From positions 1-54,870 of the forward strand of contig JAQBQF010000366.1 of assembly GCA_028287115.1 (NCBI GenBank): a DNA stretch of 54,870 bases. The letters are read 5' to 3'. Shown one piece after another: positions 8,096 through 17,075 of the stretch. The stretch comes from Myxococcales bacterium. GTDB taxonomy: Bacteria > Myxococcota_A > Polyangia > Haliangiales > Haliangiaceae. The translations under genes were made by a program, and so were the position numbers. Every line of letters begins with the position of its first letter. Position 1 is the first letter of the stretch. A model generated the notes under the pieces. It made no database searches and was not told the DNA's origin. It was given only the letters and a program-made list of their open reading frames with translations.

Positions 8096-9316
8096 ATGGC
8101 GCCCGGCTTGCCGGCCCGAGTGGTGATCCTCTGTGTCGTCCTTGCGGGGGCGAGGGGGGCGCACGCCGAAGAGGAGCGCCGGAAGGTCGCGGTCATCGAT
8201 CTATCGGGAGATCCAGCAGCGACCGAGTTGCGCCGGCAGTTTTATCGGGTGCTCCTCGGCCATTGGGCGCTGCAGCCGCTCGATACGGCAGAGCTGGATG
8301 CGTCGCTGCAAGGCGAGCTGCTCGACGAGGACAAAGCCCGGATCGAGCGCGCCGGCAGGAACCGCACCGCCGCGGAGGCAGCACTGTTCGACTTCAACTT
8401 TGCGACCACGCGGACCGAGGTCACGCAGGGCCAACGCGATCTCGATGCAGTCGCACCGACGCAGGTCTCGACGGCGCTGTACGCGGATCTCGAGCTCCAG
8501 CTCGCCTACGCGAGCTTCAACGAGCACAAGCTCGCCGACATGAGCCGCCAGCTCGCGCTGGTCTACCGGTTGAGCCCGAAGAAGCCGCTCGATCCCGCGC
8601 GGTACGCTCCCGAGTTCATCGAGGCCTACGAAGCCGCGAAGCATGCCGACGAAGCGGCGAAGCGTACCGGCGTCAAAGTGACCCTGGAGGTTAAAGGTGA
8701 AGGCCGCGTGTGGATCGACGGCGGCTCCGCCGGGACCGCTCCGGGCACGTTCGACACGACGGCCGGCGATCACGTGGTTCAGGTCACCGGCGACCAGCGC
8801 GAGACCGCGGGAGTCGCAGTGACGCTTCCCGGCCCTCCGATCGAATTCGCGCCGGCGACGGCGAGCACCGAGCTGTTGATCCAGCGGGCGCGGCTCGCGC
8901 TGTCGCGCGTGCCCGATGCCGCGGCGCGCGCGGCGGCGATGAGTCACCTCGCGGGCCTGCTCGGGGTCCACGACGCCGTCCTGATCTACAAGTCCGAGGA
9001 CGACAAGCTGCTCGTGCAGACGTGGCGCGATCGCGAGCCCGGCTTCTCGAGGCCGATGGAGCTCCGCAACCAGAAGCCGATCGACTTCCTGGCGCCGCTG
9101 TCGCCCCCGAAGCAGGCCGAGCCGGCGAGGCCGCTTCCGTTCACGCCGCCGATCGTCGTCGTCGAGAAACCCTGGTATCAGCAGCGCTGGGTGCAGGGCT
9201 CGATCGTGACGGGTACGGTTGCCGCGATCGTCGGCGCGATCCTGTGGGCGCGGCGCGATAAGTTCACGAACTTCGCTCCTGGCGACATCAAGTCCGCCGA
9301 CGCGGTCGCACGCTGA
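8096..9316 (+). CDS. Secreted/anchored protein with PEGA-like domain, divergent from the kinase
   Basis: The ATG at 8096 opens a signal peptide (ARVVILCVVLAGARGAHA, cleavage before EEE) in a 406-residue protein; TATACT sits only seven bases upstream of the ATG and AGGGA just before it. The N-terminal half is helical and may be repeat-like. A PEGA-type stretch (VTLEVKGEGRVWIDGG, then GDHVVQVTGDQRE) is at about 200-245. A Pro-rich linker leads to a C-terminal membrane helix (SIVTGTVAAIVGAILW) ending about 25 residues before the stop. This is the usual plan of myxobacterial proteins of unknown function encoded beside Ser/Thr kinases. It overlaps the next lipoprotein gene by one base (TGATG), so the two form an operon. 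Confidence 0.8.
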   Translation: MAPGLPARVVILCVVLAGARGAHAEEERRKVAVIDLSGDPAATELRRQFYRVLLGHWALQPLDTAELDASLQGELLDEDKARIERAGRNRTAAEAALFDFNFATTRTEVTQGQRDLDAVAPTQVSTALYADLELQLAYASFNEHKLADMSRQLALVYRLSPKKPLDPARYAPEFIEAYEAAKHADEAAKRTGVKVTLEVKGEGRVWIDGGSAGTAPGTFDTTAGDHVVQVTGDQRETAGVAVTLPGPPIEFAPATASTELLIQRARLALSRVPDAAARAAAMSHLAGLLGVHDAVLIYKSEDDKLLVQTWRDREPGFSRPMELRNQKPIDFLAPLSPPKQAEPARPLPFTPPIVVVEKPWYQQRWVQGSIVTGTVAAIVGAILWARRDKFTNFAPGDIKSADAVAR

Positions 9317-10593
9317 TGCGCTGGATGTTCGTGCTCGCGTTCGCCGCAGGCTGCGGGAATTCGCCACCATTTGCGTTGCGGTTTCGCCTCACGCAGGGCA
9401 AGACGGAGGCGTGTATCACGCAGGCGGGTGGCGTGCAGGCGACGACGTGTGATCAGATCACGATGCCTTGCGAGGCGGTCGTCAGCATCCGGATCGTCCC
9501 GCCGGGAGATCCCACGGTGCCGTACATCTCGCTGTGCAAGACGCTCAGCCGCCGAGACGTCTGCGGGATCGCCGGTGTCACTCTGCCGCAACCCGCGAGT
9601 CCGGTACCCGAACAGCGCTTGCTGGTACAGATGGCGGTGTATCCAAGATTCAAGCTGCCGACCGACATGGCGACAGGGGATCCGCTCTGCCCCGCGAACG
9701 TCGCTTACGCCGCCGACGGCTTTCCGGTCACTCAGGATCTGCCGTGCGACAACACCGTCACCGACCCGGATCTGGCGGACTTTTGCTGGCCCACGCCCGC
9801 GATCGGCGGCACCGCCTACTACACGCCGGGCGATCCGGAGACCATCGTGGATCTTGGGTGCTCGAACCTCGACGCGTTCATGGACCCGATCTGCGTCAGC
9901 AAGCAGGACACCATCGTCACGGCGAGCGTCAGCGACTTCGATACGCCTGGGTTCTCGGTCTCGCAGGGTGTCGCCGATCTCCTCAGCATCTCCGTCGGCG
10001 AGCCGAAGCCCTTGGCGAGCGCGTTCGCGCTGAACGTCGCTGATGTCGTGCCCCTCCCGCGGTTTGGCATCGTGCCGCCAAGCTGGTCCGGTCACGTCAG
10101 CCTTCCGCTTGTTCAGAGTGCCTGTCTCGAGATCAAGGACGAAACTCCCCAGAGCACGAGCACGATCGCGTGCAGGAAGCTCCAGAGCCCGATGCACGAC
10201 ACGCTCGATGTGCCGGGCGTCCGACTGTCCAAACAATCACTCGATCAGATCATCAAGACGATCAACACCGAGCAGGCGACGACGCTCCCGCCGTTCACAC
10301 TCGATAAAGGGCTCGTCGTCGGCATCGTGCTCGATAACCTCGGCAATCCGGTCGCCAATAACGTCGTCGTCACCGACGTCCCAGGCACGATCGAGTACCT
10401 GTCGGCCGATCGCACGCACTTCGTCACCGGCGGTACGTCCTCGAGCGGCATCTTCCTGTCCAAGGACATCCCGTACGGCACGAACTTCACGACCGTCGGA
10501 AGCGCGGCCGCCACCGCCACCGGATTCGGCGGCCTGGTCAACAACAAGGTCTCGATCGTCCAGCTTCAGTTTTCGCTACCGATCGGCAATTGA
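9316..10593 (+). CDS. Lipoprotein with C-terminal carboxypeptidase-regulatory-like domain
   Basis: 425 residues. The N-terminus MRWMFVLAFAAGCGN is a short lipoprotein signal with lipobox AAGC. The body contains several Cys residues, likely disulfides in the periplasm. The last 110 residues, starting LVVGIVLDNLGNPVANNVVV and running through TSSSGIFLSKD, look like a carboxypeptidase-regulatory-like or Ig-like beta-sandwich, in which the 'G-x-V-x-D-x-x-G-x-P' opening is typical. The start codon overlaps the stop of the preceding PEGA-like gene, so both are translated together. Function is unknown; the context suggests an envelope complex under the neighbouring kinase. Confidence 0.75.
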   Translation: MRWMFVLAFAAGCGNSPPFALRFRLTQGKTEACITQAGGVQATTCDQITMPCEAVVSIRIVPPGDPTVPYISLCKTLSRRDVCGIAGVTLPQPASPVPEQRLLVQMAVYPRFKLPTDMATGDPLCPANVAYAADGFPVTQDLPCDNTVTDPDLADFCWPTPAIGGTAYYTPGDPETIVDLGCSNLDAFMDPICVSKQDTIVTASVSDFDTPGFSVSQGVADLLSISVGEPKPLASAFALNVADVVPLPRFGIVPPSWSGHVSLPLVQSACLEIKDETPQSTSTIACRKLQSPMHDTLDVPGVRLSKQSLDQIIKTINTEQATTLPPFTLDKGLVVGIVLDNLGNPVANNVVVTDVPGTIEYLSADRTHFVTGGTSSSGIFLSKDIPYGTNFTTVGSAAATATGFGGLVNNKVSIVQLQFSLPIGN

Positions 10594-10683
10594 TCGCGAC
10601 ACGGCCGTCGGGCGCCGGCGATGCGGCAGCACCTCGGGTCGGCAGCGACTTTAAAACCCTCCCAGACAGGGTAGGGTCATCCG

Positions 10684-11508
10684 GTGACACGCGCGGAGAC
10701 CCGAACCTGGTACCGGATCGCTCTGTCTCGTCCGGGCGGTGCGCCGCGGTTGGTGGCGGCGGCCGGCGAGCACATGGGGCAGGCGATCGCCGCGGCGGAG
10801 CACGAGGTCGCCGGCTCGTTCGCGATCGGCGTCGAGAAAGCGGCCGATAACGAGATTCCTCTCGGTGAATCGGTCGGCAAGGGTCATGTCGTCCTCCTCG
10901 GCGATGCGCCCGAGATGCCGGTCTTTCAATGGCCGCGCGGCGTGGTCCCGGCGCTGACCGGCGGAATCCCAGGCGCCGCACCGGGCTGGATGATCCGCCC
11001 CGACGACAACCTGCTCGTGATGGAAGCCCAGACCGACGCCGAGCATCTGATCGACCTGTTTCTCGGCATCATCGAGCGGCTGCCGACCGCCGACAACCTC
11101 GAGGTCCGCGTGCTCGATCACTTCGAGGACAGCGAGGCGACCGACGTCTGGCTCACCGCGCGCGTCAACGCGAAGAAGGTGCTGCGCTTCCTCGACGACT
11201 ACGACGTCGAGCTGATCAACAACGGGCACGTCGAGCTCTCGGTCTACGTGCGCTCGCACAAGGCGACGCTGCGGCTCACCGAGCACAAGAGTGTCGTGTG
11301 GCTCGCCGAAGGCCGTGCGCTCGAAGCCGAGGTCGCGACCTGGTTTCGCGAGCTTCACGTGCCGCACGTGGCGCAGCTCGTTACCGTGCGCGACATGCCG
11401 CACTTTCATTATCGAGCCGCGAAGAGCCGCGATCGCAAGAAGCTCGGTGAAGAGCTCTATCGCCAGCGCCTGCGCAAGGTCGACGTCGTCAAGGCCGCGC
11501 ACGCGTAG
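10684..11508 (+). CDS. Conserved hypothetical protein, 274 aa
   Basis: No family recognised. The GTG at 10684 follows AGGGTAGGG, a plausible ribosome site. The protein is soluble, with no signal peptide or membrane segment. It has alternating charged and hydrophobic segments (DNLEVRVLDHFEDSEATDVWL, here split at residues around 140-160), a segment KKVLRFLDDYDVELINNGHVELSVYVR, and a basic C-terminus (AAKSRDRKKLGEELYRQRL) that could bind nucleic acid or be a helix. The coding bias agrees with the neighbours, so it is very likely a real gene. It stands alone between a lipoprotein gene and a convergent outer-membrane protein gene. Confidence 0.7.
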   Translation: MTRAETRTWYRIALSRPGGAPRLVAAAGEHMGQAIAAAEHEVAGSFAIGVEKAADNEIPLGESVGKGHVVLLGDAPEMPVFQWPRGVVPALTGGIPGAAPGWMIRPDDNLLVMEAQTDAEHLIDLFLGIIERLPTADNLEVRVLDHFEDSEATDVWLTARVNAKKVLRFLDDYDVELINNGHVELSVYVRSHKATLRLTEHKSVVWLAEGRALEAEVATWFRELHVPHVAQLVTVRDMPHFHYRAAKSRDRKKLGEELYRQRLRKVDVVKAAHA

Positions 11509-11557
11509 GCGGGGACGCTTTGTGAGAACGCGAATGCGCGAGCGGGGCGCCTGGTCT

Positions 11558-12088
11558 TCACCACTGATACGCCACAGATGCCGCCGCCGCGATGCCGTCG
11601 ATCCCGGTGCGGCCGCCGATCGTGCCCGCTCCGTCGGCACCAAAGCTCAGCTCGAGGCCGGGCCGAAATCGGACATGCGAGCTACCTGCATCGAGCCCAG
11701 CGCGGAGTACGCCGATCGGCCGATCGTCGGTGTAGTGATCGTATTGCGCGGCGAGGCGCTCGTGCCGATATCCGACGTCGGCGCCGCCGAGGGCGCACAG
11801 CGCGCCGTCGAGGACGCACCACCGCGCCTCCGATCCAATCCGTACGGTCAGATAGTTACTGGACATCGTCGATCCACCGCCGTCGATCGCCACCATTCCG
11901 CCCTCCGCCACCATCGCGTGCAACCACAGGACATGACCAAGACGATGGCCACCCTCGACTGAACCCGCATAAAATCCGCCGAGCGTTTGGCCGAAGCTAT
12001 CACCGGCGGTCGCGCCGGCTGCAACGTACGACGGGCTCGCGTGTGCTGCCGACACGACGAGCACGCCCGCGATAGCGAATCTGTTCAT
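11558..12088 (-). CDS. Predicted small outer-membrane beta-barrel protein
   Basis: A 176-residue protein with a signal peptide (FAIAGVLVVSAAHA, cleavage before SPSY). Short amphipathic strands alternate with Gly-rich turns and end in an aromatic residue (SVAYQW), the normal C-terminal signature of outer-membrane barrels recognised by BamA. The size would fit an 8-stranded barrel. No closer family was recognised. It is transcribed leftward, convergent with the gene ending at 11508; 124 bp separate its start from the glycosylase stop at 12213, and nothing was identified there. Confidence 0.65.
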   Translation of the reverse strand: MNRFAIAGVLVVSAAHASPSYVAAGATAGDSFGQTLGGFYAGSVEGGHRLGHVLWLHAMVAEGGMVAIDGGGSTMSSNYLTVRIGSEARWCVLDGALCALGGADVGYRHERLAAQYDHYTDDRPIGVLRAGLDAGSSHVRFRPGLELSFGADGAGTIGGRTGIDGIAAAASVAYQW

Positions 12089-12212
12089 GGACCCCAGCCT
12101 GGCCCGTCGCGCCGCGCGGCCACAGAGACAAAAGGCGGCAAGCCATGGCTGGCTTTGATCGTTACCTACGGCCGAACGAGATGACGTCGAGATCGAGGCT
12201 GAGTCTCGCGGA

Positions 12213-12794
12213 TCACCGCTTCGGGGACCGGCTCACCGCAGGATGCTCGCGCCACCAGAAGCGCCACGGCTTTTGCGCCCACGCGCCGGCGTACGCGACG
12301 CCGATCCGCGGACCGCGTGCGAGCTCGCGCGGTTTCGGATGGACGTGCTCGGCGACGAACAGCTCGCCGCGCGCGAGGTCCTTGCGATCGTGGCTGCGAT
12401 CGAGCGCCAGCGCCTGGGTCACCTTGCCCGGCCCTCGCCCGATCGACGCGTTCTCGCCCAACCCGAGCAGTGGCGCGACCGCTCGGATCAGAACCGCCTG
12501 ACCCTCGCCGGGCTGACCGGTCACGATGTTGAACATCTGATGGATGCCGTAGCAGAGGTAGACGTAGCTGACGCCGCCAGGTCCAAACATCACGGATGTC
12601 CGCGCGGTCGGTCCGAAGCGGGAATGGCTCGCGAGATCCTCGGGGCCGAGATACGCCTCCGTCTCGACGATCATCCCGGCGCGCTTGCGATGCACGAGCG
12701 CGCAGCCGATCAGCTCGCGCGCGACGGTGACCGCATCGCGAGCAAAGAAGCTCGGCGGCAGCCGATGATCGCGCAAGGTCAGGGCGTCGGTCAC
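12213..12794 (-). CDS. DNA-3-methyladenine glycosylase (AAG/MPG family)
   Basis: A 193-residue protein of the Aag/Mpg family, which removes alkylated and deaminated purines in base excision repair. The diagnostic block is present: MIVETEAYLGPEDLASHS with the catalytic Glu, RTSVMFGPGGVSYVYLCYG for base flipping and the active site, MFNIVTG, and GEGQAVLIRAVAP. Length is normal for bacterial members. The GTG start at 12794 overlaps the stop of the upstream exonuclease gene by four bases (GTGA), so translation is coupled. The pairing of a glycosylase with a DnaQ-like nuclease suggests one repair operon. Confidence 0.93.
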   Translation of the reverse strand: MTDALTLRDHRLPPSFFARDAVTVARELIGCALVHRKRAGMIVETEAYLGPEDLASHSRFGPTARTSVMFGPGGVSYVYLCYGIHQMFNIVTGQPGEGQAVLIRAVAPLLGLGENASIGRGPGKVTQALALDRSHDRKDLARGELFVAEHVHPKPRELARGPRIGVAYAGAWAQKPWRFWWREHPAVSRSPKR

Positions 12795-13567
12795 GGCGAA
12801 GGTGGCGAGCCGATCAAGTGCGCGCGGTCGATGCCTGCGATCACGTCGTCGACCCTGCCATCGGCGGCGAGGGCGTCGACGAGCGCGGTCGCCGCTTGCT
12901 GGTAGTCCTCGCCGACGAGCATTCCCTGCAGCAAGCGAAATCGCAAGAACAGCAGCGCGGTCTGCGCGACATCGGTCAGGCAATACTTCTGGATCGCCGC
13001 GAGCTGGCCGGCGAGATAGAGCCCTTCGACCTGCGAGCCATCGATGCCGACTTTGCCCGGCAGCCCGATCAGCCGAGCGAGGGCGTCGAGGCTGCCCGAG
13101 CGCGTCGCGCCGTGTTCGGCGAGCCAATCGCAGAGATCGAGGTGGCCTTCCTCGCTGTAGCGGTACCGAACGTTGCGCTCGCGGTAATACCAGCCGAGCG
13201 AAACACCGTGACACAGCGCGCGCAGCGCGATCACCGGCAGGTCGAAGCCACGTCCGTTGTAGGTCACCAGCACGGGCCGCGCTCGCCCGACAAACCGGGA
13301 GAAATCTTCGAGCAGGGCGCGCTCGCGTTGATCGAGCGTGCCTTCGCCGCCGTTCGGATCGCCGATCACGCCGATCCGCTTGAGCCGGTAGCTGTGGTCC
13401 AGCCACAGGCAGCCGATGCATACGATCCGGTGCGCCCAGGTCGGCGGAAACGGAGAGCCGCCGCGCTCGGCGCCGCCGGTGGGCTCGTCGGGACGCTTCC
13501 ACCGCTCGGTGTCGGGGACCGTCTCGATGTCGAGGATCAAATACTCGGCGCTCGGAGTCCGGGCCAC
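12791..13567 (-). CDS. Predicted 3'-5' exonuclease, PolB-like DnaQ fold
   Basis: A 258-residue member of the stand-alone DNA polymerase B exonuclease-like family (PF10108 type). ExoI is YLILDIETVP (Asp/Glu metal ligands), ExoII lies in VTYNGRGFDLPVI, and ExoIII in YCLTDVAQTALLFLRF carries the third Asp. PPTWAHRIVCIG is also typical of this family. Start is GTG at 13567; the divergent CFI-box gene begins about 100 bp away. The stop is fused to the glycosylase start downstream. The likely role is trimming DNA 3' ends during repair; RNA cannot be excluded as substrate. Confidence 0.88.
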   Translation of the reverse strand: MARTPSAEYLILDIETVPDTERWKRPDEPTGGAERGGSPFPPTWAHRIVCIGCLWLDHSYRLKRIGVIGDPNGGEGTLDQRERALLEDFSRFVGRARPVLVTYNGRGFDLPVIALRALCHGVSLGWYYRERNVRYRYSEEGHLDLCDWLAEHGATRSGSLDALARLIGLPGKVGIDGSQVEGLYLAGQLAAIQKYCLTDVAQTALLFLRFRLLQGMLVGEDYQQAATALVDALAADGRVDDVIAGIDRAHLIGSPPSP

Positions 13568-13676
13568 GGCGGACCCTAGTGTGACGGTGTGACATGCACA
13601 TGATCCACCTCACTTGGACGGTTTCGTTCCGCCGAACACGCTTTGCTGCCGCGCAGTTGCGGGCATAATGGATGGA

Positions 13677-15329
13677 ATGTCGGTGATCTCGCGGCGGGCG
13701 TTGCTCGCTCCCGTGTTTCTGATGTCCGCTGCACGAGCTCGAGCCGATTCGCAGCAGTGCGTCGACGTGCAGGTCGACTTCACGCCTTCGGATTCGTTGC
13801 AGATCGTCGCGTGGGTCGAGGACGCGACAGGCAAGTACCTCGACACGATCTACCTGACGCGCAAAGTCGGCGTGTTCGGCCTCGGTAATCGCCCGGGCCG
13901 CTTCGACTTCAACAGCGGGCCGGTGCCAAACCCGGCCGCTCACGTCGATGACATGTGGCCGTACGGCCGTCGCGTCACGACGTTCCCGGTGTGGGCGCAT
14001 CGCCACGGCCTGTCGTTCCCGAAGGTCGTGTTTCAGAACGGCGACGAGAACGGCCTGTCCCACTCCTCGTCGGAGAGCTCGTCCGAGCACGATCCGTACT
14101 GCCGGCCGCTGCTCAAAGATGCCGATCCGTCGCAATGCGGCTGCATGGACAAGATGATGTGGGACACCGGCACGTGCGCGACGCCGGCGTTCAGCGACAA
14201 GGGCAAGCTCTCGGCGACCGAGAAGAGCCTGTATCCGCCGCGCGTCGACGTCACGCGGCAAGCGGGCGTCGACTCGCCGTCGGTCGATATGTACAAGACG
14301 CTCAATCCGTTCGATGCGGTCTCGCACGCGACGCCGATCGGCGGTCAGTCGCCCGCGATCCGGTGGGCCGCGCCGATGGTCGGTGCAGGGCAGTATTCGG
14401 TGTTCGTCGAGGTCTCCAAAGAATTCGACATGAACGCGGTCTACAACCCGACGATGTTTCCGTCGCCGACCGTCTCGTACGGAGACTACGGCCTGCCGTA
14501 TCGCGGGCAACCGTCGGTCGTCTACAGCGTGCCGTTCACGGTCAGCGGCTCACCGGTGGTCGCGACCTCGCAGGACTACATCGGCTACAGCGATCCGACC
14601 GGCAACACCGGAGACATCAGGCCGCCAGATACGTCGATCACGACGACGACACCGGGGTCCGGTGCGTCTCGACTCGAGCTCGTGTCCGATGGGAGCGCGA
14701 TGTATCGACTCCGCGTCACCGCGACGCCGGTGCTCGACAATCTGCCACCCGACGCACCGACCCAGCTCGACACGACCGCCGTCGGGGGCGCGGGTGCTTC
14801 GCTGCGCTTCATCGCGCCGGGCGATGATGGCCAGATTGGAAAGGTCGCCGGCTACGAGATCCGGGTGCGCGCGAATTCCGAGATCACGGCCGACAACTTC
14901 ACGGACTCGATGCCGGTGACCGCGACGATCGCGCCCGCCGATCCGGGCATGATCCAGACGTTCGATCTCGGAGGCCTGTTGCCGTCGACGGACTACTGGG
15001 TCGCCGTTCGCGCCTTCGACAAGTGCCACAACCCGAGCCCGCTCGTGATCGCGAAGTTCACGACCACCGATCGTCAGATCGGCGAGGTCAACGCCTGCTT
15101 CATCGCCACCGCTGCGTACGGGTCCGCGATGGCAAACGAAGTCGAGCTGCTGCGGCACTTCCGCGACGAGATGCTACGATCGAGTGTGCTCGGCGAGCTC
15201 GCGATCGAGACGTATTACACGTTCGGCCCCGCGGTCGCCGGCGTCGTCGGAGAGTCCGAGCTGATGCGGGCGACGGCGCGGCAGGCCCTTGCACCCGTGA
15301 TCGCATGGGTTCGGGAGTGGTCACCATGA
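13677..15329 (+). CDS. Secreted fibronectin-III-like protein with CFI-box C-terminus, paralogue 1
   Basis: About 550 residues. ATG 13677 gives MSVISRRALLAPVF and a signal peptide ending near ARA|DSQ; ATG 13668 would add three residues. The middle is a large secreted domain with an exact WPYGRRVTTFPVW block and an HRHG motif. It is followed by a fibronectin type III-like domain (PPDAPTQL through YWVAVRAFDKCHN). The end is CFIATAAYGSAMANEVELLR, the opening of the CFI-box C-terminal domain, with YYTFGPAVAGVVGES after it. That domain ends many myxobacterial exported proteins and its function is unknown. The stop codon overlaps the start of a close paralogue by four bases (ATGA). Confidence 0.85.
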   Translation: MSVISRRALLAPVFLMSAARARADSQQCVDVQVDFTPSDSLQIVAWVEDATGKYLDTIYLTRKVGVFGLGNRPGRFDFNSGPVPNPAAHVDDMWPYGRRVTTFPVWAHRHGLSFPKVVFQNGDENGLSHSSSESSSEHDPYCRPLLKDADPSQCGCMDKMMWDTGTCATPAFSDKGKLSATEKSLYPPRVDVTRQAGVDSPSVDMYKTLNPFDAVSHATPIGGQSPAIRWAAPMVGAGQYSVFVEVSKEFDMNAVYNPTMFPSPTVSYGDYGLPYRGQPSVVYSVPFTVSGSPVVATSQDYIGYSDPTGNTGDIRPPDTSITTTTPGSGASRLELVSDGSAMYRLRVTATPVLDNLPPDAPTQLDTTAVGGAGASLRFIAPGDDGQIGKVAGYEIRVRANSEITADNFTDSMPVTATIAPADPGMIQTFDLGGLLPSTDYWVAVRAFDKCHNPSPLVIAKFTTTDRQIGEVNACFIATAAYGSAMANEVELLRHFRDEMLRSSVLGELAIETYYTFGPAVAGVVGESELMRATARQALAPVIAWVREWSP

Positions 15330-16960
15330 TGCGCATGATCCGGGCCCTCGCCGGCGTCGCCGTGGTGTCCGGATCGGCGCTCGCCGATACGCCGCGCAGG
15401 TGCGTCGATACGCAGTTCATTCCGACGGACAATCTGCAGATCGTCGCGTGGATCGAAGATGCGAGCGGCAAGTACGTCGACACCGCGTACATCACGCAAC
15501 AGACCGGCAGGTACGGCCTCGGCAATCGGCCCGGCCGTTACGATTTCAATTCCGGTCCGAAATGGCCGTACGGCCGTCGCGTCACGACGTTCCCGGTGTG
15601 GTCGCATCGACATGGCATCTCGTTCCCCGAAGTGATCTTTCAGAGCTCGCCGGATGATCCGGCTCTCTGCGAGCCGATGGGCCCGGACTACTACGGCTGC
15701 GGCGAGAACAACCTCAGTCACTCGTTTGCGCAGAGCTCGGCGGAACCGCACTACTGCCGCCCGCTCGACCCTGCGGAGCCGGGCTGGGATGCGGGTACCT
15801 GCGCATCGCAGATCTACACCGACAAGGGCCGGTTCTCGCCGATCAAGACGACCGGTTACCCGCCGCGTGCCGATGTCAGCCGCATCCCCGGCAACGATGC
15901 GGCCGCCGTCGAGATGTACAAGGCGATGAACCCGTTCGACGCGGTCTCGCAGGCGACACCACCGAGCGGCGTGATCGCGCACGCGCCCTGGGCCGTTCCT
16001 GCGGATCTGCCGAACGGCGATTACGTCCTCTGGATCGAGGCCTCGAAGGAGCGCGACACGAACGCGAGCTATCCGACCTCGAAGTTTCCGTCACCAGCGG
16101 GGATTCCTTGGATCACGTTCGGCCAGCCGTATCGCGCGCAGCCGTCGGTGGTCTACCAGGTCCCGTTCACGATCTCGAGCACCGAGACCTCGGCGACCGC
16201 GACGACGTATGCGGGCTACGGCGATCCGACCGGCCAAGACGGTCTGGTGCGGCCGCCCGATAATTCGATCACGACCGACACGCCGGGCTCGGGCGCCGGG
16301 CGTCTCCAGATCATCGCGGATGCGAGCGCGATGTATCGCATTCGCGTGATCGCGAGACCCGACGTTAATTTCGTTCCGCCGGGCACACCGCAGGCGCTGG
16401 CACCGATGACGATCGGAAGCGCGAACCTGGTGATGTCTTTCACCGCGCCCGGCATCGGCGCCCTCAACACGAAGGTCGCGGGATACGAAGTGCGCGTCCG
16501 GGCGAACTCGGAAATGACCGCGGACAACTTCGCGAGCTCGATCCCGTACAACAAGAACATCGCGCCGGTCGCGCCCGGCATGACCCAGAACTTCGAGGTC
16601 GACGGACTGCTTCCGGAGACGTCCTACTGGCTCGGGATCCGCGCCTACGACGGCTGCCACAACACGGGCGAGCTCGCGATCGCGCAGGTCACGACGTCCG
16701 GGGTCACCAGCGGCGAAGTCAACGCGTGCTTCGTCGCGACCGCCGCGTACGGCTCGATCATGGCAAACGACGTCGAGATGCTGCGCCGGTTCCGCGACGT
16801 GATGCTGCGCCGCTCCGTGCTCGGTGAGCTCGCGATCGAGACGTACTACACGTTCGGCCCCGCGGTCGCCGGCGTCGTCGGCGAGTCCGATCTGCTGCGC
16901 ACGAGCGCGCGCGACGTGCTCGCACCGATCGTGGCGCGCGTCCGTCGATCGACGTTCTAA
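15326..16960 (+). CDS. Secreted fibronectin-III-like protein with CFI-box C-terminus, paralogue 2
   Basis: 544 residues, same architecture as the gene before it: signal peptide (MIRALAGVAVVSGSALA|D), the exported N-terminal domain with WPYGRRVTTFPVW and HRHGISFPEVIF, an FnIII-like module and a C-terminal CFVATAAYGSIMANDVEMLR box with the same YYTFGPAVAGVVGES tail. Stretches of about 40-55 bp are almost identical in DNA between the two copies, near 13956 and 15563 and near 15190 and 16820, pointing to recent tandem duplication or gene conversion. It differs in a Cys-containing loop around residues 115-155, which may be the specificity region. The 115 bp after it (16961-17075) show no recognisable feature. 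Confidence 0.85.
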   Translation: MMRMIRALAGVAVVSGSALADTPRRCVDTQFIPTDNLQIVAWIEDASGKYVDTAYITQQTGRYGLGNRPGRYDFNSGPKWPYGRRVTTFPVWSHRHGISFPEVIFQSSPDDPALCEPMGPDYYGCGENNLSHSFAQSSAEPHYCRPLDPAEPGWDAGTCASQIYTDKGRFSPIKTTGYPPRADVSRIPGNDAAAVEMYKAMNPFDAVSQATPPSGVIAHAPWAVPADLPNGDYVLWIEASKERDTNASYPTSKFPSPAGIPWITFGQPYRAQPSVVYQVPFTISSTETSATATTYAGYGDPTGQDGLVRPPDNSITTDTPGSGAGRLQIIADASAMYRIRVIARPDVNFVPPGTPQALAPMTIGSANLVMSFTAPGIGALNTKVAGYEVRVRANSEMTADNFASSIPYNKNIAPVAPGMTQNFEVDGLLPETSYWLGIRAYDGCHNTGELAIAQVTTSGVTSGEVNACFVATAAYGSIMANDVEMLRRFRDVMLRRSVLGELAIETYYTFGPAVAGVVGESDLLRTSARDVLAPIVARVRRSTF

Positions 16961-17075
16961 ACCGCAAGCATCGACCCGGCGCGAGCAAGCGGTCTCGGTT
17001 CACGCGCAAATGGCAGATCGTGTGTTCGCGTTCGGCAGGGCGGAGGCGGCGCGGCGGCGGAAGCGGCTACGAAAG

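Noticed and set aside
12800..14510. Minus-strand frame continuing upstream of the glycosylase through 14510
   Set aside because: It runs antisense to a CFI-box gene and out of phase through the exonuclease; the glycosylase start at 12794 is fixed by overlap and homology.
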